DNA of 64,000 nt from Gnetum montanum (Eukaryota; Streptophyta; Gnetopsida; Gnetales; Gnetaceae), in NCBI GenBank assembly GCA_015680685.1, contig MNCI01005867.1, forward strand, positions 93,588 through 157,587, in the 5' to 3' direction. This document shows positions 45,776-57,211 of the stretch, in pieces. How positions within the stretch are numbered: position 1 is the stretch's first letter; each line of letters opens with the position of its first letter. Position numbers and translations under genes: made by a program. The notes beneath the pieces are model-generated. The model was not told the DNA's origin. It saw nothing but the letters and a program-made list of their open reading frames with translations, and did no database searches.

Positions 45776-48700
45776 CTATGACCCTTTGCCTGCTCCATCG
45801 TCCCCTACCACATTAGGTCCTATGTTTTCAGCTAGACTCTATACCATAGGGAAACTGAAATAGTCAATTAAAGCTATAATAAGGACTTGAATAAAATAAA
45901 TTATCACAACACCAAAAAATGACTAACCCAAGACGGCCCCGTGTCTGTTTCGGGGGGTATCCGATCCATGCCTACCACGAGACTTTGCAAGATCTCCTCC
46001 TCCATAATATCAGCCCAATTCTTGTTTCCTAGATCAATGCTTGCTACAACTTTCTCCTTTTCTATGGTTGTCCATCTCGGTGGTCCTCGAGAAAAGGTGG
46101 CAATGGTGGTCTCACCCACGAGAAAGGTCATTTTTCTTTCGGGAGATTCATTGATTGTCACATGTTGCATAAACCTGTCGTAAGCCTCAGAAGTGCCAAT
46201 AATGTCAAGGAATACCTCATAAGTATGCAACTTCACAGACGCCTCACGATATTGTTTACGGTAGGTGGCACATTCTAGTTTATACATGTGTTTGTGGTTT
46301 TTTTGTGCCTGCCCCACTCGAAAAATTTTGCACTGTAGTCCTTCCAGTCTTGGTTCTTCTAGGTTAGCAGGTCCATTTGCATGCGTTGTTTTATTATTTC
46401 ACGAGTGGCCTCATTGTTGCATCGCACGGCCATCCAATACCTTGCATAGTCAATGACGGTCGTGCACCAACTGCCATCATTAGTGTCTCAGGCCAATAGG
46501 AATTCGTTCCTGGATTGGAGATCTTCCACCTCAGCAATCAGATTTTCCTTCTCCTTCTCAAGCCTTTGTACCTATTTCCAAAGGTCTTGGTTCACATGCC
46601 TACATTCCCACAAGGAGTGTGCCGAGTACAGCACACATTGGCTTGCTTCGTCATACATGTGACGAGGTACTTCGGTCACCTCCGGTGGAAATTCGGACAC
46701 GGCATCAACCTCAATTGCTTGCTTAGGATCCCACTTAAGGCGAGAGGCTACCAACCGCACATAGAAAGGCATTAGTCATAGTGGCATAGTGAAGCAACAA
46801 CAATTTAGAGAGGCTAGCATAGGAACTTTAACTTACCCACTTCCGGGTCGATTTGCTTCAGACAGTCGATCATGTCATCGACCACCCCCTCCATGAAACT
46901 AAATTTGTTGGGGGTCTTGGTCCACGGTTGCAGGCGAATCAAAGAAGGGCTAGAGGTATCAATAGTGATGTCTGTTGCACAGTGAAACATGTTAGCCACA
47001 ATGGAGAGGAACCACAATAAAGTTGATGAACAACATAAATGATAGTGTAAAGCTCCTACCCAGCAAATCCTTAGGGGTGATAGCAGGGGGATCACCCATC
47101 AGCACATTGTCAAATATGCGATCAAACTCACAAGCATCAAAATGGAGCCCCTCTCCTTCCAGCTACCCAACAACATAGCAACGTCCTCAATGCTCATGTG
47201 CCCCTTTAGTACCAAACTACTCTCCGCAAAAGGGTCATTAGCAGGGGCCTCTTCCTGATTGTTAGGAGCCTCTTCCTCATTGGCTGGGCCCCTTTTTTCG
47301 TCAGCAGGGGCCTCCTCTTCATCAGCAGGGACCTCTTCCTCACCAGCTGAGGCCCTTTCTTCTGCAGCAAGGGCCCCTTCTTCATCGGCCGGGACCCTTT
47401 CCTCTGTGGCTAGAGCCTCTTTGTTTTCGCTAGTCACCCTTGTTGTAGGGGCACCACCTCTTCTTCCTCTTCTTCCTCTTCTTCCTCTGCTAATAAAGCA
47501 TAGTCACAGTAAGCAAATTATACCAACTCGAAGTAGATGCTATGTTGTGCAATGCTACTTAGTATAACATAGCATAGTGAATGTTGGCTAGATAAAAAAC
47601 ACTTATCAATCGGAGGCTGCACGCTGCGAAGTTTGAGCTGCAGCTTCTTCCCTCTTTCCTCATTTGTGTGGGGAAGTTCCTCAATCGAGAGAGATCTCTT
47701 GTGTTGCAACTTAGTTGTCACCGTCTTTGCAATGAGGCATTCCCCCCTTGTCACACTGTCAGTGGTAATGGGGGGTGCCTCTCCCATGTTGTCCTAGGCA
47801 CGAAAGTTGCGTGCCACCCAATCCCTGGTGGTCATTGAAAATGATTTCCCAATAGCTTCCGAGGGGTCTTGACATCAAGTGGTATGGAAGACTTGGCAAA
47901 TCCACGTCTTGGAAATCTGGTTACAATCTTATAGTACCCAAACCCTATTCTCGCGAACTATTAAGAATTCTGCAAAATGTTGTAGGCAGGCTATAAAGAA
48001 GGCATGGTGCACGTAAAAGCAAGACTCAAGCTTCCCGCGAAGCTTGATCATTTCAGCCTGCAAGCCTTTGCAAAGGTGTTTGGCCCAATTGTAATGAGTC
48101 CCCTCTTCCATGACATCCCTCATTATCCAATCCTGCACAAGCATGGAAGACAGGGTAAATCGTTTTGCCCACCCATAGTTTGAGCTTCTCAATGTAGATC
48201 CCCTTTAGTCCTTTGCCGCCCCTAGCCACTCCTCAATGTCCCCCTGAAGGTTTGCATCTTTCTTAGATTTTTCTCCTACAAGGAGACCATCAGAAGGTAA
48301 TACTGAAAAGATCTGCAAATAGTTGGTCATTGATTTCAAACACCACTCACACACCATGAACATGTGTGTGGAAGCAGTCCGCTTTCTCAGAGAAGGAGTC
48401 GGCTAGGGAAAGCATTTGGCAGGCGGGACGTTCAGGTTAATGACCAAAAATAAGTCCATGAGCCTAGCCTCCTCAAGGTTGTGGACAAGCGTGGTTGGGG
48501 CCCCATTGTAGAGCCAATACTAGGTCTCCTCCACCTCCCCATACTTGAAAAAGAGGTTGGTTTCGTTGCACCTGGAAGTGATCACAGACACCTCTTGGAA
48601 TTTCCTCGCCACTGAAAAAGTTTGCAAAATAAAAGAAAAATGTTAGCAAAAAAAAGGTTAAAAAAATGAACATCACTCAAACATGTAATAGTGAATTCAC

Positions 48701-50504
48701 AGTTTAGCATACCAGGTTTAAATGGCATGGGAAATGGTGGGAGATCCACCATCACGTCTTCAACGGTGAGCGGCCTAAGGGATGCCCACTCCCTATCCAA
48801 CCAACCAGCTTCTTTACACTTCCCATAAAATTGAGAATACTGGGTTGGATAGGTTTTGAACTCATACCCAAATTGGCCTATTACGTCGATGCGCACATTC
48901 CCAGTAGAGGAAAACTCCTGCAAGGCCATCTGTGCCAACTCCAAAGCATCTGTATCACCGTGGAGACCACTTTTGTCAATAAAAAACCTGGCAACACAAT
49001 ATATATATGCACACACACTATTAATACCTATGTCTAGCGTAGCATGGATTACATAACATGATAAAATACCTTCATAGAACTCACCCGCTGGTATAATAAA
49101 CGATTCCAAGTGGGTTCTGAAAGTAGGTGCCCATGTGACAGGCAACGAATAACATGTTGTATAAGTGATAGCACTTATACTCAAGCATCTCCCAGATCCA
49201 ACTTAAGCATCTCAATCCTTTTGGACACTGGTTGGAACATTCTGCCTGATCACCCTCAATTGATCCATCAGTTAAAAATTTCAGAATACCCCGGTTTTCC
49301 CTTGGCAATAGAGTTTCTGTGATTGCGGCTGATGTCTCTGCTGATAAGTATGACCAAACAATCACACTAAAATGGTAGAGGAGGAACTGTAGGAAATCCT
49401 GTGTGCCCTCCCAGAACTAGACCGCCTACCACCCCGCACATGGATGGGGAGGAGGAACATTGGCCACCGGTTCACTAAGGCAGCACAGAACTCCCACAAT
49501 CTCCAAAACAATAAGAATGGGCTTCAACATAACCCTGCATAATGAAGCATCAAATGTTAACACTGTGCATGAGTGAAGTTTACATGTAGCATAGCGTAAT
49601 CTTCTGATTACATATAGCGTAGCTAACACTTTTTTTGCATGTAGCGTAGCATGATCTCCCAGTTGCAAATCTCTCTCTAATAAAAAAAATAGAATAAAAA
49701 TCATAGGTGACGTAGCAACACGATACTCGCAGCGTAGCATAGTCATTAAGCCTCGCACAATGTAACAACACTTTGATGTAGACGCATGACATGTGACGTA
49801 GCAAATGAACAAGAACAGACAGACATGCAACAATATAATAATGTAATCAACATATTACTATGACGGGCATGGCAACGTAGCAAACTTAACAAAAACAAAT
49901 TCAGCAACGTAGCGATGTTGTAGATTCAAAAGCGTAGTAATGCGACAAACCTAAAGACCTTACAACATACTAGCATAGCATAATAAAAACATTACAAAGT
50001 TTAGACAAGAAAGAATTCACGGTGCTACAGCCGTCTCAACCATACTTCTATCGTACAAAATAACTCATGCTACATCACATTAAACACATGTCACGCTATC
50101 AAATCTCACAGATGGCCAAACCCTCCTGAGGGCGGTATGCTACGCTAACCCTACGCAAAGTTGTCCAAAATCACCCAAACCCCCGCAACAAGGTAGTCAC
50201 AACAATGGTGGTCAAGGCAATACCACATGCAGCTGTAGCATAATGTCTGTACAGCCGTTGCGGCCAACCATAAATAGCAACGGCGTAGCAGCCAAAACAA
50301 TAACCAAAACAATGGCAAAAGACGCAGATTTCATCACAATAATGATTACTGTAGTCTAAAAAATAAGGGCAATGTAGCAACTTACCAAGCAAATGGAGCC
50401 TCCTCCTGCACTTCAACACGTGCCTTGGACAAACACCCCAAAGTGTCCTTTACCTCATCCACCTTAGCAAGTCCTTGGTGCTCGTGTTCACCTTTAGGTG
50501 CCAT
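45776..50504 (-). pseudogene. Antisense eight-exon gene inside E2; FCP1/NIF-like N-terminus (proposed)
   Basis: Exons on the minus strand: 50386-50504, 49085-49534, 48713-48987, 47607-48611, 47060-47486, 46837-46971, 45928-46747, 45776-45838. Exon 1 (119 bp) and exon 7 (820 bp) have the same length as in E1; exon 2 differs by 3 bp. Phases join: for instance exon 1 ends after two bases of a Trp codon completed by exon 2. Start MAPKGEHEHQGLAKVDEVKD. Exon 2 has KPILIVLEIVGVLCC, FLQFLLYHFSVIVWSYL, LSWIWEMLEYKCYHLYNMLF and FQNPLGIVYY, the order of an FCP1/NIF phosphatase, but with E and V for the catalytic Asp pair and no second D-D. Exon 3 reads DTDALELAQMALQEF. Exon 5 carries EEAPADE-like acidic repeats. 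Exon 7 has LEKEKENLIAEVEDLQSRNE. The exon 4 donor reads ATAAGT. About six stops and a few shifts. Confidence 0.75.
49585..49990. repeat. TAGCATAGC motif cluster in intron 1 of the antisense gene (E2)
   Basis: Many copies of TAGCGTAGC, TAGCATAGCG and GTAGCATGA-type motifs, as in the E1 intron and both LTRs. None stand out in the neighbouring exons. Confidence 0.6.
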
Positions 50505-50639
50505 TATCTCACTTTCAAATTCTCTGTCAAATGCTATGCTACACTACTTTGCTTTCTCTCGACACGATCACGCTATGCTCTGGATGTGGGCTCTGTGCTC
50601 TGACAATGAAAACGACAAGTTTACCAAGGGTAAACCCCT

Positions 50640-50646
50640 ATTTATA
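50640..50646 (-). promoter_or_regulatory. TATA box of the antisense gene (E2)
   Basis: TATAAAT on the minus strand, 136 bp upstream of the ATG at 50504. Same flanking ggctataaat as E1. Confidence 0.65.
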
Positions 50647-50836
50647 GCCGATGCGATTAAAAGAACTTGCCATTTTCGCACTCCTAGTAATGTGGGATGC
50701 CCCATATAGCATAGCACTACTGTGTCATAATCCCGCTATAGCGTAGCATCATTGTTTGCAACATAACAAGTATGCCCAACTGAAAATTTCATCCCACCTT
50801 GGATTAGCAACCTACCTTTACAGAGCCCACCCTTTA

Positions 50837-51225
50837 ACGATCCACAAAGACCTTAAACTAGTGACCTTAGTTCTCGAGCTCTATGCACCCGTTAACGGTC
50901 CGCAAAGACCTTAAACTAGTGACCTTAGTTGTCGAACTCGACGCGCCATGGTCTGCAAAGACCTTAAACTAGTGACCTTAGTTCTCAAACTCCACCCATT
51001 AATGATTTACTATGACCTTAAACTAGCAACCTCGATTTACATTTCGATGTACACTGTAGCATGAATACGATCAACCATGACCTTAAATTAGCAGCCTTAG
51101 TATCCATTTCATATTTTAAACTAGATTTTGCAATGCTACAGTCCACCATGACCTTAAACTGGCAAAGTTAATGTCCCTTGCATGTTCAAACCCATTCACG
51201 GTCCACCAAGACCTTAAACTGGTAA
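50837..51225. repeat. Hairpin array b of E2 (before RT)
   Basis: About seven units such as GGTCCGCAAAGACC-TTAAACTAGTGACC and AGTCCACCATGACC-TTAAACTGGCA, partly with a 60-bp higher-order period at 50850-50990. Same position as E1 array b. Confidence 0.75.
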
Positions 51226-51357
51226 CTTGCGAACTTGGCCGAATAGTTGACAATTATTTCATGTTTCATTGTTGCTTTTCAAATGTTTATTACGCGCTAT
51301 TGCTACAAATAGGTATCACTTGACTTGGCTTTTTCTTATTGTGGCAAGTTGAACAAA

Positions 51358-54300
51358 ATGGCCATGCAGCGTGATCTACATTTACTTTTAACCTTGACAG
51401 GTCCTCATGGCAAGCTTGCAAGACATCTAAACTTAGAGTCAATAGACTGGGAATCATCCACTGATAACACTGTAGCATACCTGGAAACATCTCTAGATTG
51501 GCCCAAACATTTGGTCCAAGCATTAGACTTAGAGGCCAGGGACGTGACTGAGGACCCTCTCATCGAAATACCTATAACTACATCCAGGGCGAAATAAGGA
51601 TACTAAAACTTAGCTCCCTCCTAGATCAACAAATGCAAAAGCATGTATCTAAAGTCCTCCAAGACAACGTCAAAGTGTTCGTGTGGTCCTATAATGACAT
51701 GTTGGGCTTAGACCCATGGCTAATACAACATAACATTGTCTTAGACTTGCGTATCAAACCAATCAAGCAAAAGGCTTGAAAAATTAAATCGGAAATTGCA
51801 CTAGCCGTACGTGATGAAATCACCAAGCTATACCAAGCAAGCTTCATTCGTGCAATCAATTACTTGGAGTGGATATCAAACATCGTTGTAGTCTCTAAGA
51901 AAATAGGAGGAATACGAATTTGTATAGACTTTCAGGATATAAACAAAGCAACAATTAAAGATGACTTCCCACTACCAAGTATTGATCACCTTATCAACAC
52001 TACGGTTGGTCATGCTTTATTATCCTTTATGGATGGGTTCTCAAGTTACAATCAAATTTACATCAATCCAGAGCATCAGTTAATGACTACTTTCATGACC
52101 CCTTGGGAAACCTTTTATTACACTATGATGCCCTTTGATCTCAAAAATGCTGGAGCAACCTATTAACAAGTCATGACGTACATATTCAACGACTACCTCC
52201 TAGAGAGACTAAACGATTACGTGGATGACATAGCAGTCAAGTCTAAGATAGCTATTGATCATCCCACTGATCTAGATGTAGTCTTCAAGCGTTTTCACAA
52301 GCATGACTTGCGTCTCAATCCAAAGAAATGTGTTTTTGGAGTTAAAATCGAATGCATGCTAGGGTTTTTAGTATCAGAGGTTGGAATATGAGTGGACCCT
52401 GACAAAGTTAAGGCCATTGCTAACCTAGCACCGCCTATCAACCTTAAAGAATTGCGCAAGTTGCAAGGTAGAATATAGTTTATCATAAGGTTTATAGCAA
52501 AGTTGACCGACAAGTTACACCCCATGCAACATTTACTAAAGAAGGGGGTTAACTTTGAGTGGACAACACAGTGTCAACAAGCCTTCGATGACTTGAAGAA
52601 AGAGCTTTTACACCTCCCAACTATCTACCCACCACGGAGGAATAAGCCTTTCTACATCTACCTTGCCACCTCAGACACGTCTATCGCAGCACTGTTATGC
52701 CAAAAAAGAGAGGATCGCTCTGAAATCCCAGTTTATTACTTGAGTCATGCATTGATAGCCTACGAAGCGAAATATAATGAAGTAGAAAGGAATTATCTTG
52801 CCCTAGTATCTGTGCTAAAAAAGTGGAGACACTACCTATTCCGTAGCCAGGTTAACATCATATGCAAGAGCAACGTACTCTGGGCTATCACGAACAACTT
52901 ATATGAAAGTAGCAAGATAGCCCGATGGAAAGCTATAACGGCGAAATTTGATTTACACTATGTAGCCCAATCATTAACGAAAGGACAAGTGATAGCTATG
53001 CAGCTCACGACCTCACCAGTCGATGATCAAGTGACCATAGAACTGGAATTCCCCAACGAACATGTTAAGAGCATCAACCCTGTGCCATTGCACTTCGAGG
53101 CCACTTTGCATTTCGACGATGCCTCAACCACGCAAGGTGGTAGTGCTACCACCGTCATTACATTCCCCTCAAGGGACATTCAACCTTTTGCTTACCATTT
53201 TACATTCCCTTCTACAAACAATGTAGCTAAGTACAAAGGACTCCTTAGGGACCTTTTAGCAACCCAGCAATTAAAGATCCAACATTTGGTAGTCCAAGGC
53301 AATTCTCAACTTGTCATCAACCAGATCACTGAAGTCTATGCCTGTAAAGCCTCACATTTATAGCCTTATTGTGATTTGGCCAAAAATTTGTTAAAATAGT
53401 TCACAATGACATATATCCAACATGTGTCATGCAACGAGAACACTATAGCAAATGCCTTAGCCATGCTAGCGTTAAATGTGCCACCACACCTGTTTGCAAC
53501 TTTACCTGCTTCAATAATGGAATGCATAGAGCCTACCACTCAAGCTATACACGTTGCCTCCTTAATTGCTACCGAAGAGTGGTACGCTAACGTTAAAGCC
53601 TACCTTCAACATGGTGAACCCCCACACGGCTTGACATCTACCCAAAAGGATGCAATCCGAAAGCGAGCATGGTAGTATGTCCTTGTAGGAGATAATACCT
53701 TATACAAATGCTCCTTTCATGGGATATTACTAACTTGTGTTGGTGGGAAAGAGGCATAGAAAATCATTAACAAAGTCCATGAAGGACTATGTGGAGGACA
53801 CATAGCTCCCAGGGCCATGGCAACTAAAATCAGACGCCTAGGGTATTACTAGCCTTGCATGGAACGAGATTGCTTTGCTAAAATTAGGACATGTGATACA
53901 TGCCAACATCATGCAAATCTTATACACGTTTCACCTAGTGAGTTGCACCCTACACAAATCACGTGGTCATTCCAACGATGGGAACTAGATATCATAGGAC
54001 CCATAACACCTAAGTCTTCCATAGGACATAGCTTCATCATCACTGCCACCAAGTACTTTACAAAGTGGGCAGAAGCTATCCCCCTTAGGAAAACTACATT
54101 CCAACAGGTTTTCCACTTTATCTTAGACAACATAGTAACAAGGTTTGGTCTTCCCATGACTATTGTGACAAACAATGGGCCATAGTTTAGTAGTGCAGAA
54201 ACCAAAACCTTTTGTAGCAACCTTGACATCAAGCAATCCTTTTTGTCACCATACTACCCGCAGGAAAATGGTCAAGTGGAGGCAATAAATAAGGCCATCA

Positions 54301-54821
54301 TAAAATTTCTCAAAAACATTCTTAGCAATAACAAGAGGCGATGGCATGAGCAAATCCTCTATGTGTTGTGGGCCTACCGTACGACGTGCAGAACCGCTAT
54401 AGGTAAGACTCCTTATAACCTAGTTTACGGATCTGACCCAGTGTTACCTCTTGAATTGTAGGTACTGTCACTTTGGATGATCCTTTCAAGCATCGTGAAT
54501 GAGGCCCAGAATAACGAGTCAAGGATCATTAACCTCGACTCCATAGAGGAGGAGCATGCTCAAACACTAGGTCGTATTAAACGATACCAAGATAAGCAGC
54601 GGAAAAAGCATCATTCCAACCTACATCAATGGCCAATCAAAAAGGAGGACCTAGTTCTCAAATTTGTCCATGAACATGCAAACAAGTTCTCAGCAAACTT
54701 GGAAGGCCCATTCATAGTCACAAAAGCCTATTAGAATGGAGCCTTGAAACTGGTAGATATGGATGGCAGAGAGTTTGCAAATCCAGTGAATCACTGGTAT
54801 CTTAAGCCATACTACGTCTGA
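51358..54821 (+). pseudogene. pol: pol of E2: RT, RNaseH, second RNaseH, integrase (Tat lineage)
   Basis: ATG 51358 (MAMQRDLHLLLTLTGPHGKL). RT spans 51790-52510, with ISNIVVVSKKIGGIRICIDF and YVDD intact at 52218-52229. RNaseH 52650-52970. Second RNaseH 53095-53470, where three acids are changed: AKYKG for E, GNSQ for D, ANAL for D. INT from about 53770: C-x2-C as CDTCQHHAN, WELDIIGPI with its D, then VTNNGP with N for the second D, and PQENGQVEAINKAI. The C-terminus ends HWYLKPYYV and TGA at 54819. Stops at about ten places; one shift near 51595. Confidence 0.85.
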
Positions 54822-54843
54822 TGTAAAGGCAAGGTAAGCATCC

Positions 54844-55203
54844 ATAGTCTGCTATGACTATAAACTGGCACAAATAGTCCGCTATGACTATAAACTAGCA
54901 CAGACCATCCGCTATGACGTAAAACTGGCACAAAAGGTTTGCTACGACCTTAAACTGGCCCATCCACCATCTACTACGATGATAAACTAGCATAGCGGTC
55001 TACTAGGACCTTAAATTAGCACAGCGGTCTGCTACGACCTTAAACTAGCGCAGCGGTCTGCTAGGACCTTAAATTAGCACACAACGGTCTACTAGGACCT
55101 TAAACTAGCACAGCGGTCTACTAGGACCTTAAACTAGCACATTGCAGTCTATTAGGACCTTAAACCAGTACATCTAATGGTCTACCAGGACCTTAAACTG
55201 GGT
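54844..55203. repeat. Hairpin array c of E2 (after INT)
   Basis: Twelve units of about 30 bp, from AGTCTGCTATGACT-ATAAACTGGCAC to GGTCTACTAGGACC-TTAAACTAGCAC. Begins 22 bp after the pol stop. Covariation of stem bases as in E1. Confidence 0.8.
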
Positions 55204-56583
55204 TCATGACATAACATTCCAAGCTCACATCCATGACTCTATAAACAAGCAAGTGTGCACAGTCCCGACACAGGGTGGGGCGTTGTATTTCCAGAATGTG
55301 GTTCATAATGATAAGAAAACACCCTTTGGAACATATGCAATGCCACTGCCCCTGGCATCTTGCTGATCCTCTAGATATTTCATCTGACATCATGCTGACC
55401 TCCACAGCTACCACTACCATAGCCCGTCGCCTTGGCAATAGCTTCCGGAGTCAACGCCTGCTACTGGAGTCCCAGCACTATTGTGGCCCAGCCACAAAGT
55501 TGCTACCCTCCAGCCCCTGCCATCATCTGAGCCCAAAAGACATTTATTTGTTATGCTTCTCACCTTACAGCTGAACTACATGATGTTTGCCTTGTGCGGG
55601 CACTCCTAAGCACTCGCATCGCCGCAACTCCTAGCCCCCTTAATGCCGGCCCCTTCAATCTACCGCTTCCAGAACCACTATTGGCCTTCCTACTTTAGAC
55701 GTCACATGCCTCAGCAACAATGCGTACCACTTCAGTGGTGTCCAAAGCAAGTAAGACCTTTTCCTAACTGCATTTCATGGTTACATTTCTCTGGTCGGCT
55801 TTTTGTTGCGCTTTTAGGATACGGGCCACGATGGTGTTGATCAAGGATGCGTTTCGCTAGGAGGACAAGACACTACATCGTTCTGAGGTGATCACTCTAA
55901 TTAGCTTAGCTACTTAGGAGTGCACATCCTGCCCTTCCCCTTAACCTTCGTCATCTTGTTTCTTACACCCGCAGTTTCCCTTTTCACATCTCTTTTACAA
56001 GCTTTCTCAATGCATGCAAAGCCCTCCCATATGCTCAACTACAAAGCCCATGACATGCATAATGCAACTCGTCGCATGAGAAGCATCTGTAGGCAGGTCA
56101 AAGCCCCACATGGATATAACACAACTCATCTTGGGGAGGAAACACATGTCCTACAACAACAAGGTTGTTTGCAAGTGAACATGGCTAAACAGCAGAAGAA
56201 AAGCGCAAAAGCGTAAAAGAGCAAAAGAGCTCAAAAAAAAAGAGCATGTGCCCAAAATAAATGGCACACCAACTACTTCATAATGATCATCTCTAAGCAT
56301 TCCGACGAGAGGTTAGAAGCCAGCAAAAGAAAGATGCCCATATGTGTCAATTCCCTCACAAGCACTCCAACGAGGGACCGTGCTACATTTCATCTTTCCT
56401 TTTCCTAAACCTATCCCCTCAAGTCCATCCTTTTCCCCCTTTTCCTGCATGACTATCTTGATACTCCCAAGCATAGCAAAGGGACATCTGAGTGACCACT
56501 GGAGAGCGATGTTGGCGTCTTGTCCTTCATGGTGTTCCATATTCTTTGTCGACGTATCTCAAGCAAATCCTCCAGATGTCAAC
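55204..56583 (+). other. Noncoding 3' region of E2
   Basis: No gene. Contains the TTGTGGC-CCA-GCCACAA stem-loop at 55481-55497 and stretches shared with 25916-27290. Confidence 0.55.
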
Positions 56584-56592
56584 AAAGAGGGG
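56584..56592 (+). other. Polypurine tract of E2
   Basis: aaagagggg just before the 3' LTR, as in E1. Confidence 0.5.
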
Positions 56593-56596
56593 CCAG

Positions 56597-57211
56597 TAAC
56601 ACCATAAAATTTCAGGACCCTCATGCTTCAACAGAGTCTTGGAATTTGGGCAAGGACTTCCACAAGTGCAGTGTCATGATGGTTCGGCAAGAAAGTGTAG
56701 GCACTAAGGATAGACTATCCAGTCCGGCAAGTTTTCTATCTCCAGGGCTGACAGGCCCGCTAGATTCTCCAACATGTACAACTGGATAATTGACCCGACT
56801 GACAGTCTACCCAAAAACCATGCTAGGAGTTGTCTAAAGTGTTCGGGATGAGAAAAACAGTTCAGCAAGTTCTCTAGTGAAGAAGTCTGCTACGCTGTGC
56901 AGCATAGCAAGTCTTGAAAGATAACCACTCAAGCATCCAAATGTGAATTGACAAAATGATTGCAAGACAAGTCAGAATTCAGCCAACACAAGGTGCTATG
57001 CTATGCAGTGTAGCATAGCGTAGCAAAGGCAAAGAAGAAAGGTCCATCTTGCCAAGTGATTCCAACAAGAAGATTGTAGTTTAGTAAGACTTCGACCTTC
57101 AAAATTGGTTGCCCCACTTAGCCCTTAGGGCCTCAAGAAAAGTTTCTTGCTAGAAAAATGGCGGATTGAACAAGGAAGCATGATACACTAGCTACTATGT
57201 TGTGCTATGCT
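56597..57211 (+). repeat. E2 3' LTR, truncated
   Basis: Aligns with 39478-40090 of the 5' LTR. The first bases are altered (taacaccataaaatttcagg). Homology stops inside the ctatgctg motif at about 57211. Confidence 0.75.

Larger units (their letters stand above)
39478..57211 (+). mobile_element. E2: second Tat-lineage element, 3' LTR truncated
   Basis: Same plan as E1: 5' LTR 39478-41297, PBS 41303, leader, gag 41540, PRO to 45302, array a, antisense gene 45776-50504, array b, pol 51358-54821, array c, PPT 56584, 3' LTR 56597-57211 (cut). Homologous to E1 throughout but clearly diverged, so a distinct insertion rather than a duplicate. The right end is lost, so no target duplication can be read. 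Confidence 0.85.

Noticed and set aside
54844-55203. CRISPR-like array of 30-bp repeats
   Set aside because: There are no unique spacers, the repeats vary, and the setting is a plant retrotransposon.
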